Shown piece by piece: positions 24,282-33,539 of a DNA stretch of 64,000 bases. The position numbers were made by a program, and so were the translations under genes. The notes beneath the pieces were generated by a model. The model was not told where the DNA came from. It did not search any database and was given only the letters and a program-made list of their open reading frames with translations. Origin of the DNA: Collinsella sp. AF02-46-1 (lineage in GTDB: Bacteria; Actinomycetota; Coriobacteriia; Coriobacteriales; Coriobacteriaceae); assembly GCF_003465825.1 (NCBI RefSeq), contig NZ_QSBV01000003.1:35113-99112 (forward strand). Reading direction: 5' to 3'. Every line of letters begins with the position of its first letter. Positions within the stretch are counted from its first letter, which is position 1.

Positions 24282-26309
24282 ATGGAACAAAAGGCCAAGG
24301 AGGCAGCCTCGCACGCTGCGATTCCTGTGAGCATCTCGGCGATGCTCGTCACGCTGGGCGTGGTGTATGGCGATATCGGCACCAGCCCTATGTATGTAAC
24401 CAAGGCGCTCGTTGCCGGCAACGGCGGCATCGGAAGCGTTACGGAGGAGTTCGTGCTCGGCGCGCTCTCCCTTGTCGTGTGGACGGTCACGCTGCTGACC
24501 ACCATCAAGTACGTGCTGATCTCGCTGCGTGCCGATAACCACGGCGAGGGCGGCATCTTTGCCCTGTACAGCCTGGTCAAGCGCTGCGGCAAATGGCTCA
24601 TCATCCCTGCCATGCTGGGTGGCGCCGCGCTGCTCGCCGACGGCATCCTGACGCCGGCCGTTACCGTTACCACGGCCATCGAGGGCCTGCGCACCATCCC
24701 GGCGGTCCATGCCGTGCTGGGCGATGACCAGGGCCGCGTCGTCGCCATTACGCTCGCCATCATCATCGTGCTCTTCTTGGTACAGCGCATCGGTACGGCC
24801 AAAATCGGTCACGCCTTTGGCCCCATCATGACGCTGTGGTTCCTGTTCCTGGGCGGCACGGGTCTGTTCTTTGTCTTCCAGCACCCCGCCGTGCTGCTGT
24901 GCCTCAACCCGGTGCGCGGCATCGCCTTTTTGCTGAGCCCCAACAACCACGCGGGCATCATGATCCTGGGCAGCTGCTTCCTCGCCACCACCGGTGCCGA
25001 GGCGCTCTACTCCGACATGGGCCACGTCGGCCGCGGCAACATCTACGCTACCTGGCCGTTCGTTAAGTGCTGTCTGCTGCTGTCCTATATGGGCCAGGGC
25101 GCTTGGCTTATGAACAACGCTGCCAACCCCGAGCTCATGGGCATTGCCGATCTCAACCCGTTCTACCAGATGCTCGCCCCGGGCCTGCGCCCGTTTGCCG
25201 TAGGCCTTTCCACCGTCGCGGCCATCATTGCCTCGCAGGCGCTCATCACCGGCGCGTTCTCGCTGGTGTCCGAGGCCAGTCGCCTGGACCTCATGCCGCA
25301 CATGCAGGTCTTCTACCCTGCCGAGACCAAGGGCCAGCTCTACATCCCCATGGTCAACAACGTCATGCTTGTCGGCTGCGTCATCGTGGTGCTGCTGTTC
25401 CAGAACTCGGCGCATATGGAAGCCGCCTACGGCCTTGCCATTACGCTGACCATGATGTGCACGACAATGCTGCTCTTCTTCTATCTGCACGTGGAGCGCA
25501 ATCTCAAGGTCGCGCCGTGGATCTTTGCCGCCTTCTTCCTTATGCTCGAGGGCTTCTTCTTTGTGAGCTCGCTCACCAAGTTCTTCCACGGCGGCTACTT
25601 CACCATCCTCATGGCTGCACTCATCATGGGCATTATGGTGTGCTGGTACAACGGTACGGCTGTTGAGCAGCGCCAGTTTACGCTGCTGCCGCTGCGCAGC
25701 TACCTGCCGCAGCTCAAGCGCCTGCGCGATGACGATCGCTACGAGCGCCTGAGCGACAACATCGTGTACCTGACCAAGGACACCCATACCGATTACATCG
25801 ACCGTGATATCGTCTACTCGATTTTGGACAAGCATCCCAAGCGCGCTCGCGCCTGGTGGTTTGTGAATGTCGAGACCATGGACGAGCCGCATACCTTTGC
25901 CTATTCGGTCGAGACGTTCGGCACCGACTACGTGTTCCGCGTGCATCTGTACCTGGGCTACAAGATCAACCAGCGCGTCAATGCCTACCTGCGTCAGGTT
26001 GTTCAGGACCTGGCTGCCACCGGCGAGCTGCCGGCGCAGACGCATGATTACTCGGTCTACAAGGATCCGGGCAACATCGGTACGTTCAAGTTCGTCCTGA
26101 TCCGTAAGCTTCTGGCGCCTGAGAGCGATGTGGAGCCGAGCGAGCGTACGGCCATCACGCTCAAGTACATCATTCGTCGCGCCGCCGGCACGCCTGCACG
26201 CTGGTACGGCCTGGAGAACTCCAACGTGAGCTTTGAGTACGTGCCGCTGTTCACCAAGTTCAAGGCCGTGAACAAGATGCAGCGTCTGGCCCCCGACGAG
26301 CGCCCGTAG
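24282..26309 (+). CDS. kup: Kup-type potassium uptake permease
   Basis: 675 residues. The family motif GVVYGDIGTSPMY is near the N-terminus (about residues 27-39), then about 12 membrane helices including DNHGEGGIFALY and GAEALYSDMGH, and a C-terminal cytoplasmic domain. Kup proteins import K+ with protons. GGGAGG precedes the ATG at 24282. A KdpD-like kinase and KdpE-like regulator follow on the same strand, which suggests that they control this transporter. Confidence 0.95.
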   Translation: MEQKAKEAASHAAIPVSISAMLVTLGVVYGDIGTSPMYVTKALVAGNGGIGSVTEEFVLGALSLVVWTVTLLTTIKYVLISLRADNHGEGGIFALYSLVKRCGKWLIIPAMLGGAALLADGILTPAVTVTTAIEGLRTIPAVHAVLGDDQGRVVAITLAIIIVLFLVQRIGTAKIGHAFGPIMTLWFLFLGGTGLFFVFQHPAVLLCLNPVRGIAFLLSPNNHAGIMILGSCFLATTGAEALYSDMGHVGRGNIYATWPFVKCCLLLSYMGQGAWLMNNAANPELMGIADLNPFYQMLAPGLRPFAVGLSTVAAIIASQALITGAFSLVSEASRLDLMPHMQVFYPAETKGQLYIPMVNNVMLVGCVIVVLLFQNSAHMEAAYGLAITLTMMCTTMLLFFYLHVERNLKVAPWIFAAFFLMLEGFFFVSSLTKFFHGGYFTILMAALIMGIMVCWYNGTAVEQRQFTLLPLRSYLPQLKRLRDDDRYERLSDNIVYLTKDTHTDYIDRDIVYSILDKHPKRARAWWFVNVETMDEPHTFAYSVETFGTDYVFRVHLYLGYKINQRVNAYLRQVVQDLAATGELPAQTHDYSVYKDPGNIGTFKFVLIRKLLAPESDVEPSERTAITLKYIIRRAAGTPARWYGLENSNVSFEYVPLFTKFKAVNKMQRLAPDERP

Positions 26310-26362
26310 TCGACGTCTGCTGTTTGTCTAACGACCGCAGGCTGCAAAGGCTATACACTTGG

Positions 26363-26419
26363 AACCACCACAAGGAGGCAACCACCGCAAAGGTGCCTGT
26401 CCCCTTTGTGGTGGTTTTT
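26363..26419 (+). terminator. Terminator after kup
   Basis: AACCACCACAA pairs with TTTGTGGTGGTT and is followed by a T-rich run (GTTTTTGTTTTTG). The 27-bp gap before the kinase start suggests that the two-component genes have their own promoter or depend on readthrough. Confidence 0.6.
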
Positions 26420-26445
26420 GTTTTTGAGAGAGGGGCGGTGCGCTG

Positions 26446-28071
26446 ATGGACGTCCATACGGACGGCGATATTGCCGAGAACTTTTGGTGGCGGCGCACGA
26501 CGCTGACGCGTCGCAGCCCTCTGTATGACGCCTGCGTATCAGCGGGGCTGCTGGTCGCGGCGACGATTGTGGGCGCGCTGCTCGACCGTCCGGGTCTCGC
26601 GCCGAGCATCATGATCGTCTATGTGTTTGCCGTGCAGCTGTGCGCATTCTTTACCTGGAGCCGCCTGTATTGCCTGCTGAGCTCGGCTGCCGCCGTGGCG
26701 CTCTACAACTATTTGTTTGTCGACCCGCGCTACTCGCTGTCGCTCATCGACCGCGTCTATCCCGGCATGTTCTTCATCATGTTTGTGGTCTCGCTCGTGT
26801 CGAGCTCGATTGCGCTGGCCCTGCGCCGCGCCTTGGCGCAGGCTGCCGCCAGCGACCGTCGCACGCAGATGGTGCTCGAGACCAACCGCATGCTGCAGCG
26901 GTGCGGCGATCAGCAACAGATTGTGCATGCTATGGCAACGCAACTGGCGCGTCTTTCGGACTGTCCGGTCGTGTGGTATAGCGCCGATGCCGACGACGAT
27001 GACCTGCTGCCGCGCACGATGTACACGGCCGTGGGCGATGCCGCGCCGGTGCACGAACTGGCGCCGCAGATGCCGCCGCGGCTCTCGGCGTCCGCCTATG
27101 TGGGAACGCCGCTCGATGCCACCTATGGCGGCTCGGCGTTTTATGGCATCTACCTGACGGTTCGCACAGGCGACGGCTTCGTGCGCTCGGGCGACCCTGC
27201 CTCGGTGGTGGGCGTGCTGGCTATCGTTGCCGCGCCCGACGTGCTGACGCACGAGGAGCGGACGCTTGCCGATGCCATCGTGAGCGAAGGCGAGCTGGCG
27301 CTCGACCGCGCCCGCGCCATGGAGGCCCGCGAGGAAGCGGCGGTGCTCGCCAAAAACGAACAGCTGCGCGCCAACCTGCTGCGCTCCATCTCGCACGATC
27401 TGCGCACACCGCTTACCAGTATTTCGGGTAATGCCGACGTGCTGCTCGACCAGGGCTCGACCGGCACCGCCGTGCTCGATGCCCAGACGCGCCGCGGCCT
27501 GCTTCTATCCATTCGCTCGGATGCGCTGTGGCTCAACGCCACCGTCGAGAACCTGCTCGCCATCACCAAGCTCGAGGGCGGCGGCATGCGTCTGTCGACT
27601 ACGCTCGAGCTCATGGACGATATCGTCGAGGAGGCGCTGCGCCACGTGAACCCTGCCGTGCGCGAGCACGACCTTAAGGTGGTGGCGTGCGATGAGCCGG
27701 CGCTCGTCAACGTCGATGCACGCCTGATGGTGCAGCTGGTGGTCAATCTGGTGAACAACGCCATCACCTATACGCCCGCGGGCTCGCATATCATGATTTC
27801 GATTAGCGTCGACGATGGACGCGTGGCGTGCTCGGTGGCCGATGATGGTCCGGGCATCGCACCCGAGGACCGCGAGCGAATCTTTGAGTCGTTCTACACC
27901 GCCAACCACGGTCTTGCCGACAGCCATCGCAGCGTGGGCCTGGGTCTTTCGCTCTGCCGCTCCATTGCGTTGGCGCATGGCGGTAGCATAGAGGTTGCCG
28001 CGGCGGACCCGCACGGCTCGGTCTTTACGATTGAGCTTCCCGCCGCCGATGTTTCGTTTGATAAGGAGTAG
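26446..28071 (+). CDS. kdpD: KdpD-like sensor histidine kinase (short form)
   Basis: 541 residues. There are four membrane helices (about 28-125, DUF4118 arrangement of KdpD), a GAF-like region, a HisKA box SISHDLRTPLTS with H317, and an HATPase domain with NLVNNAITYTP and DDGPGI. It lacks the N-terminal KdpD (P-loop) and universal-stress domains of full KdpD, hence is shorter than the usual 850-900 residues. It overlaps nothing and ends 4 bp before its response regulator. It probably senses K+ or turgor. Confidence 0.88.
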   Translation: MDVHTDGDIAENFWWRRTTLTRRSPLYDACVSAGLLVAATIVGALLDRPGLAPSIMIVYVFAVQLCAFFTWSRLYCLLSSAAAVALYNYLFVDPRYSLSLIDRVYPGMFFIMFVVSLVSSSIALALRRALAQAAASDRRTQMVLETNRMLQRCGDQQQIVHAMATQLARLSDCPVVWYSADADDDDLLPRTMYTAVGDAAPVHELAPQMPPRLSASAYVGTPLDATYGGSAFYGIYLTVRTGDGFVRSGDPASVVGVLAIVAAPDVLTHEERTLADAIVSEGELALDRARAMEAREEAAVLAKNEQLRANLLRSISHDLRTPLTSISGNADVLLDQGSTGTAVLDAQTRRGLLLSIRSDALWLNATVENLLAITKLEGGGMRLSTTLELMDDIVEEALRHVNPAVREHDLKVVACDEPALVNVDARLMVQLVVNLVNNAITYTPAGSHIMISISVDDGRVACSVADDGPGIAPEDRERIFESFYTANHGLADSHRSVGLGLSLCRSIALAHGGSIEVAAADPHGSVFTIELPAADVSFDKE

Positions 28072-28075
28072 CGCC

Positions 28076-28789
28076 GTGCCGAACTCTGCCGTGAAACCGC
28101 TCATCTTGGTCGTTGAGGACGATCCCGCCGTCCGCAACCTTATCGTCGCCGCGCTCGAGGCGCACGGCTTGCGCCATATGGCCGTGGAGACCGCACATGC
28201 CGCCATCGCCGCCGCCTCGTCGCAAGCGCCGAGCATTGTGCTGCTCGATCTGGGCCTGCCCGATATGGACGGCGTCAAGGTGGTGGAGTCGGTGCGCACG
28301 TGGTCGGGCATGCCGATCATCGTGGTCTCGGCGCGCAGCGAGGACGCGGACAAGATCCGCGCGCTCGATGCTGGTGCCGACGACTACCTGACCAAGCCGT
28401 TTTCGGTCGAGGAACTGCTCGCGCGCATTCGCACGACGCTCAGGCGCCTTTCGTATGCGCAAACGGGCGGCGTTGCCTCCGAGGGCTCGTTCGATACCGG
28501 TGAGCTGCATATCGATTTTGATGCTGGCATCGCCATGATGGATGGCGAGGAACTGCACCTGACGCCGATCGAGTACAAGCTCCTGTGTCTGCTGGCGCAC
28601 AACGCCGACAAGGTGTTGACGCACCAGTTTATCCTGCACGAGATTTGGGGCACGGCGACCAAGAGCGACCTGGCGAGCCTGCGCGTCTTTATGGGCACGC
28701 TGCGCAAGAAAATCGAGTCCGACCCCGCGCATCCGCGCTATATCCAGACGCATGTGGGCATCGGCTACCGATTGGTCATCCAAGGCTAG
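28076..28789 (+). CDS. kdpE: KdpE-like response regulator
   Basis: 237 residues: a receiver domain with acidic pair EDD (15-17), phosphoacceptor D58 in LLDLGLPDMDG, and the conserved Lys in DDYLTKPF, then an OmpR/PhoB winged helix (LTPIEYKLLCLLA, GYRLV). It starts with GTG, with AAGGAG 7 nt upstream. No kdpFABC genes are nearby; the adjacent transporter is kup. Confidence 0.9.
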   Translation: MPNSAVKPLILVVEDDPAVRNLIVAALEAHGLRHMAVETAHAAIAAASSQAPSIVLLDLGLPDMDGVKVVESVRTWSGMPIIVVSARSEDADKIRALDAGADDYLTKPFSVEELLARIRTTLRRLSYAQTGGVASEGSFDTGELHIDFDAGIAMMDGEELHLTPIEYKLLCLLAHNADKVLTHQFILHEIWGTATKSDLASLRVFMGTLRKKIESDPAHPRYIQTHVGIGYRLVIQG

Positions 28790-28812
28790 ATCGCCAACCA
28801 CCATCCCAATAT

Positions 28813-28878
28813 GAGTTGCGGTGAAATACGGTCTAAATTTGCCTAATTCCAGGCAAAACAGTCCGTATTCCACCGCAA
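28813..28878. repeat. Palindromic dispersed repeat, TTGCGGTGAAATAC family (copy 2)
   Basis: TTGCGGTGAAATAC and GTATTCCACCGCAA bracket a 38-nt centre. The ends are the same as those at 3649-3715, and the centres share TTTGCCT. It lies between two convergent genes. Confidence 0.75.
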
Positions 28879-28883
28879 CTTTG

Positions 28884-31451
28884 TTATTTGCCCTTGGGCT
28901 TGCTGGCGTAGAACTTCTTCTTTTTGGGCTTGCCGGCGGAGTCAGGCTTGCCGTTGCCGCGCGGCCCCCGGTCGCCTGCCTGCGCGTGCGCGGGCGCCGT
29001 TGCGCGAGGCTTGCGGGCTTCGGGGTTGCGCAGCTCCTCGACGCGCTCGGCAATTTCCTCGGCGCTAAAGCCGACTTCGGCCATGGCGTCCTCGATGGGC
29101 AGGCGGCGCACGATGTAGCAGTGGTGCACCTTCTGGTTGCGCGCGAAGTCCTCGGGGATGGTCTGCGCCGTAATGTCCTCCAGCACCACGCCCGCGCGGG
29201 CGAGCTTGCGCGTTTCGGGGCGGAAGCCGCGCAGGTTGCAGCTAAAGATGGCATGGCCGCCCTGCGCGAGCAGGCGCGATACGCCAGCCAAAAGCTCAAC
29301 ATGGTCGCGCTGGACATCCCAGGTGCGGCGGCCCATCTTGGACGAGTTCGAGAACGTGGGCGGGTCGACAAAGATCAGGTCCCAGCGGTTGCGCGTCTGG
29401 CGCTGGTCGCGAATCCAGGCGAGCACGTCGTCGCGCACAAAATGATGCTGAGGCCCCACAAAGCCGTTCTGGCGCATGTTGCGCTCGGCCCAGTCCAGAT
29501 AGGTATTGGAGAGGTCGACCGTCACGGTCTCCTCGACGCCGCCATCGGCCGCGTAGCAGGTGGCAGTGCCGGTGTAGGCAAACAGATTGAGGAAGCGGCG
29601 CGCCTGCTTGGCGTGCTCGCGCACCAGGTTGCGGGTGACGCGGTGGTCCAAGAAGATGCCGACGTCCAGGTAGTCGTCAAAGTTGACGGCAAAGGTGAGG
29701 CCGCCCTCTTCGATGAGCGGCAGGCGACGACGCGCGATATTGGCGCGCTCGCCCGAGCCGCCCTTGCCGGCGCCCTGCTTGCCGTACTGCGAGCCGCCGC
29801 GCGAACGCATGCGGGCCTTGGCGTGCACATGCTCGGCGGGAACATCTAGGATGCGCGGCGCGATGGCCAGAATGTCGAGCATACGGGCCTGGGCCAGTGC
29901 GGGGTCGATGGTCTTGGGCGCGGCGTATTCGGCGATGACGAGCCAGCGGCCCGGCGTCTGCGGGCAACCCTCGTACAGGTCGATAGCGGCGGAGTAGTCG
30001 GGCAGGTCGGCATCGTAGACGCGGTAGCAGCTCACGCCCTCGCGCCTGGCCCACTTGCGGCGCAGACGGGCATTCTTGCGCAGGCGGTTGGCGAACTGCT
30101 CGGACTCGGGGATGAGCACGGGCAGTGGCTTGCCGTCGCCCAGGTCGAGCATGGCGGCAGGCTCGGGCATGGCGGAAACGGCGGCTTCATCGTTGACTTC
30201 GTTGGCATCCGCAGCCTCGGCCTCGGCATCCGCACTGGTCGCAGCCTCAAACGCTGCGGCGGCGTGGTCGAGCGAAAGCCAGACTTCGACGGTCGCCTCT
30301 TCGTTGTTGGGCATGACGGCGATCGAGCGCTCGGGCTCGGTGTGGAGCGCGCGAGCCAGCAATCCGTCGCGGGTGAGCGCGGCGACCGGCGCCGCGGCAA
30401 GCTCGGGCGCGCGGCGCAACTCGCCGATGAGCGTCATGGTGTCATGCATGAGCGAAAGCGGTGTCTCGGTCGTATCCGCGACCACGGCGGCGCCGGCGAC
30501 AGCGCCCGCGTGGTCCAGTACGGTGGCGGACTTGGCGGCGCAAAAATCGACAAAGCGCTTGTAGCCGGCACATTTAACCATGCGCTCAGCGGTCTTGCGG
30601 GCGGCGGGGTCAACATCCACGGCCACGATGCGCGCCTGGCGCTCGCGCGCTGCCGCCTCGCGCTCGCGCGCCTCGGCAAGCAGCTGCTCCCACAGGGCGG
30701 CATCGTGCAGCTGCCAGCCCTCAAAGCCCCAGCGCTCGCGTGTGGCGCCCGGGGCGCGGTCGGTCAGAATGTTCACGGCCTCCAGCAGCAGACCGCCGCC
30801 GGCGCACGAGGCATCGATCAGCGTGGGAAGGGCTTCGTTCTCGTAATCGTCGGCCGTCAGCTCGCGCTCGCATAGTGCGGTCCAGCCGACCTGCGCCAGC
30901 ACCAGGGCGGCGTAGTCGGGGCGCAACACGTGTGCGCCCTCGCCGGCACGAGTCGCAGCGGGCGGCAGGCGTTTGAACAGCGGGTCGCCCGAAAGGTCCA
31001 GGCTGATGCTCGCGCGGCGCTGACGCAGCGAAAGCAGTAGGTGAACATCGGGGTCGGCGGCATCGACGTCGGCGCGACGGCCCGTGGTCTCGGCAAGACG
31101 GTCGCACAGCGCGTCCTTGGCGCGCAGGGCCGAGAAGCGCGTGTTGCGCAGCTGCTCGGTCACGCCGCGGGCGGTGATGGCGATGGTAGCGCCCGGGTGA
31201 ACGATGCTTTCCCAGGCGATGTCGTAAACGCCGTCGTACAACTCATCGGCATCCTGCGCCTCAAAGCGCCCAAGCACTACAAACACGCGGCTGGCCAGGC
31301 GCGACCACAGACAGGCGCGGTAACCTTCTTCGAGCTCGCCCTCAAATGTAGCGCGGCCCTTCAGGCGGCGGACATGCGAAAGCCCGAGGCGTTTAAGCTC
31401 ATCGGCGAGTGCGGACTCAAAGCCCTCGGGGCAGCTTGCGTAAAATTCCAT
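28884..31451 (-). CDS. rlmKL: RlmKL-like 23S rRNA methyltransferase with degenerate N-terminal catalytic domain
   Basis: 855 residues: a THUMP domain (about 50-160), an RlmL-like methyltransferase domain (about 170-400) and an RlmK-like domain (about 580-830). The C-terminal domain has intact motifs NLFAYTGTA and FVDPPTF and should methylate 23S rRNA at the position equivalent to G2069 N7. In the N-terminal domain the SAM motif reads DASCAGGG, and the catalytic NPPYG of RlmL (G2445 N2) is replaced by ADTTETPLS. The tail is Lys-rich. Start ATG at 31451. Confidence 0.88.
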   Translation of the reverse strand: MEFYASCPEGFESALADELKRLGLSHVRRLKGRATFEGELEEGYRACLWSRLASRVFVVLGRFEAQDADELYDGVYDIAWESIVHPGATIAITARGVTEQLRNTRFSALRAKDALCDRLAETTGRRADVDAADPDVHLLLSLRQRRASISLDLSGDPLFKRLPPAATRAGEGAHVLRPDYAALVLAQVGWTALCERELTADDYENEALPTLIDASCAGGGLLLEAVNILTDRAPGATRERWGFEGWQLHDAALWEQLLAEAREREAAARERQARIVAVDVDPAARKTAERMVKCAGYKRFVDFCAAKSATVLDHAGAVAGAAVVADTTETPLSLMHDTMTLIGELRRAPELAAAPVAALTRDGLLARALHTEPERSIAVMPNNEEATVEVWLSLDHAAAAFEAATSADAEAEAADANEVNDEAAVSAMPEPAAMLDLGDGKPLPVLIPESEQFANRLRKNARLRRKWARREGVSCYRVYDADLPDYSAAIDLYEGCPQTPGRWLVIAEYAAPKTIDPALAQARMLDILAIAPRILDVPAEHVHAKARMRSRGGSQYGKQGAGKGGSGERANIARRRLPLIEEGGLTFAVNFDDYLDVGIFLDHRVTRNLVREHAKQARRFLNLFAYTGTATCYAADGGVEETVTVDLSNTYLDWAERNMRQNGFVGPQHHFVRDDVLAWIRDQRQTRNRWDLIFVDPPTFSNSSKMGRRTWDVQRDHVELLAGVSRLLAQGGHAIFSCNLRGFRPETRKLARAGVVLEDITAQTIPEDFARNQKVHHCYIVRRLPIEDAMAEVGFSAEEIAERVEELRNPEARKPRATAPAHAQAGDRGPRGNGKPDSAGKPKKKKFYASKPKGK

Positions 31452-31526
31452 GGGTGACCTCTCTGGTTGCGTCGCTCCATTATATGATGGATGCTTCGTT
31501 TGCCCTTATCCTCGAAAGGAACCCAT

Positions 31527-32354
31527 ATGATTGATGCGTGTCCCGAACCCGCTGTGCTCTTTTTTGACGTGGACGGCACGCTGACGTCGTTCGATCCCGA
31601 CGATATGACCGATAAGGACTTCAATGCAATCCATCCGTCGAAGGCCGTTGTCGATGCATTTGGTCGCCTGCGCAATGCGGGTCACCAGGCATTTATCTGC
31701 ACGGGTCGCCCCTTGTGGCTGATTGCCGATGGCCTGCGCGCGCTGAATCCGGCGGGTATCGTTGCCATGGCGGGGGCCACGCTCGAGGTCGAGGGCCGCG
31801 TGGCACACGAGGACTGCATTGACGAGGACATTGTTGAGGAGCTCGCGCGTCGCATTACTGTGGCGGGCGGCGAGGCGTTGTTCGAGACGAACGGTGCCAC
31901 CTATTCACTTGAGCCAGTTGGTGTCGAACAGTCATTTCTGCTAGGCGCCGGCGTGGTGCATGGCACCGACCAGATGCGCGTCGATGGCCGCTTGCGCGTA
32001 GGCAAGGTGTGCATTAACGCGTACGACCTGGCTCGCGTAGCCAACGATGACGGCTTTATCGAGCGCGAGTTTGAGCTGTGCAACACCGGTGGTCAGAATC
32101 GCGAGCTGAGCCCCAAGGGCATCGACAAGGGCGTGGGCGTGGCGCGAGCGCTGGAATACCTGGGTCGCACCGGCAACGCGCGCACCTTTGGCTTTGGCGA
32201 TTCCGGCAACGATCTGGGTATGCTCGCCGCCGTCGAGACGGCTGTAGCCATGGGCAACGCCATGCCCGAGGTCAAGGCGCTCGCCGACTACGTGACCGAC
32301 GATGTGACACACGACGGCACCGTCACCGCGATGCGCCACTTTGGGTTGATTTAA
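31527..32354 (+). CDS. HAD-superfamily Cof-type sugar phosphatase
   Basis: 275 residues. HAD motif I is FFDVDGTLTS (nucleophile D of DVDGT near residue 14), motif II is CTGRP, and motif IV is GFGDSGND, with a C2-type cap between, as in Cof/YbiV phosphatases that act on sugar phosphates. AAAGGA precedes the ATG at 31527. It is divergent from rlmKL and convergent with the DeoR-type regulator. Confidence 0.9.
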   Translation: MIDACPEPAVLFFDVDGTLTSFDPDDMTDKDFNAIHPSKAVVDAFGRLRNAGHQAFICTGRPLWLIADGLRALNPAGIVAMAGATLEVEGRVAHEDCIDEDIVEELARRITVAGGEALFETNGATYSLEPVGVEQSFLLGAGVVHGTDQMRVDGRLRVGKVCINAYDLARVANDDGFIEREFELCNTGGQNRELSPKGIDKGVGVARALEYLGRTGNARTFGFGDSGNDLGMLAAVETAVAMGNAMPEVKALADYVTDDVTHDGTVTAMRHFGLI

Positions 32355-32355
32355 T

Positions 32356-32395
32356 AAATGGCCGGGTCACCCGCAGTGGGGGCGACCCGGCCATT
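32356..32395. terminator. Bidirectional terminator between convergent genes
   Basis: The stem AAATGGCCGGGTC / GACCCGGCCATTT gives A and T tracts on both sides. It lies between the HAD gene and the DeoR-type gene. Confidence 0.8.
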
Positions 32396-32399
32396 TGAG

Positions 32400-33191
32400 C
32401 TATTTTGCAATATAGAGCTTGGGATGACTGCGACTGCTCTCGATCGCCGCCGTCATGATGCCCTCGTCGTCTCCATCAACGATGATGCCGTCGAGGTCAT
32501 CGATTTGCGCGGACTGATAAAAACTGGTCTTGTTGAACTTTCCCTGGTCAACCATCATGTAGCCCTGGTTTGAGTTGGTCAGGTACATATGCTTGATCAT
32601 GGCCGAGAAGTCGTGCTCGACGGTAAAACCGTGGTCGGGGTGGAATCCATCGGCACTGACAAACGCCTTGTCGGCATGTAGTTTGCTCATGCAGTCGAGC
32701 GTTAGTGCGCCCGCGAGATAGAGGTGGCCCTTGCGCACGGAGCCGCCCAGCAGCACTACCGAAGCGTTGGGGAGATTGAAGCTGGCGTAGTTCGCGATTG
32801 CAAGATCGCCGGTGATAATGGTGATCTCGCGCTTGTCCATGAGGGCCTTAGCGAAGTAAAAGCCTGTGGTGCCGATATCAATTACCAGAACATCGCCATC
32901 ATCAACAAGAGTTGCTGCGGTTGCGGCGATGGTCTCCTTGGCCTCGACTTGGACATTGATGCGCTCCTCGGGATACGAGATTGCGTTGGAGCGAGAAAGC
33001 GATACCGCTCCACCGCGTACGCGACGCAGCTTGCCTTCGGATTCCAGCGAGATGAGGTCGTGCCGTGCGGTGACTTCCGAAACCGAAAAACGGCGAACGA
33101 TGTCGGATACCGAGATATTTGGCTTTTCGGCCAGCCAATTCATGATAAATCGCTGACGCTCGGCCGGTGAAAGGTCTGAAGTAGATGCCAT
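32400..33191 (-). CDS. DeoR-family transcriptional regulator
   Basis: 263 residues. The N-terminal helix-turn-helix (ISVSDIVRRFSVSEVTARHDL) is followed by the RGGA motif and the DeoR sensor domain that binds sugar phosphates (VIDIGTTGFYFA, LLGGSVRKGHLYLAG, FVSADGF). The ATG at 33191 has AAAGGAG 6 nt upstream; the longer frame has no ribosome binding site. It is divergent from the transaldolase/PTS operon and is its likely regulator, using a sugar phosphate as inducer. Confidence 0.9.
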   Translation of the reverse strand: MASTSDLSPAERQRFIMNWLAEKPNISVSDIVRRFSVSEVTARHDLISLESEGKLRRVRGGAVSLSRSNAISYPEERINVQVEAKETIAATAATLVDDGDVLVIDIGTTGFYFAKALMDKREITIITGDLAIANYASFNLPNASVVLLGGSVRKGHLYLAGALTLDCMSKLHADKAFVSADGFHPDHGFTVEHDFSAMIKHMYLTNSNQGYMMVDQGKFNKTSFYQSAQIDDLDGIIVDGDDEGIMTAAIESSRSHPKLYIAK

Positions 33192-33423
33192 ATGCCGCTC
33201 CTTTTGAACAAAAGGTAAAAGATGCGCCTTTCGTAATCGAAATATAACGTATCGATATGAAAAGAACAAGGCAAATTCGAATGAATCAAAAGAACGGAAT
33301 GGCATGTCACAAATGCATGCGTAGCAGATAGTTCGCACGTAAACGGGCTATAAAGAGTCTCATTCTGAAGGTGCCGCCCAAAAGAAGTACGTTCACGCCC
33401 GATATTCGACCGTTCACGGAAAG

Positions 33424-33511
33424 TTGACAATTGAGCTTTCGATAGCTTTTGAAATAGTTTATAAAAGAAAACCGAAAAGCTTTTGAAACAAAGAAGAAGG
33501 CTTTCGATAGC
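33424..33511 (+). promoter_or_regulatory. Promoter/operator region of the transaldolase-PTS operon
   Basis: A TTGACA hexamer (33424-33429) is followed by two direct repeats: GCTTTCGATAGC at 33435-33446 and 33500-33511, and AGCTTTTGAAA at 33444-33454 and 33478-33488. Spaced direct repeats are typical of DeoR-family operators. The 348-bp gap 33192-33539 contains no other gene. The exact -10 is unclear. Confidence 0.45.
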
Positions 33512-33539
33512 AATAGTGTTAGATGAGAAAGGACCGAAC

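Noticed and set aside
26363-26419. Riboswitch between kup and the kinase gene
   Set aside because: The fold is a simple stem followed by T-rich sequence, with no recognisable aptamer core; it is better explained as a terminator.
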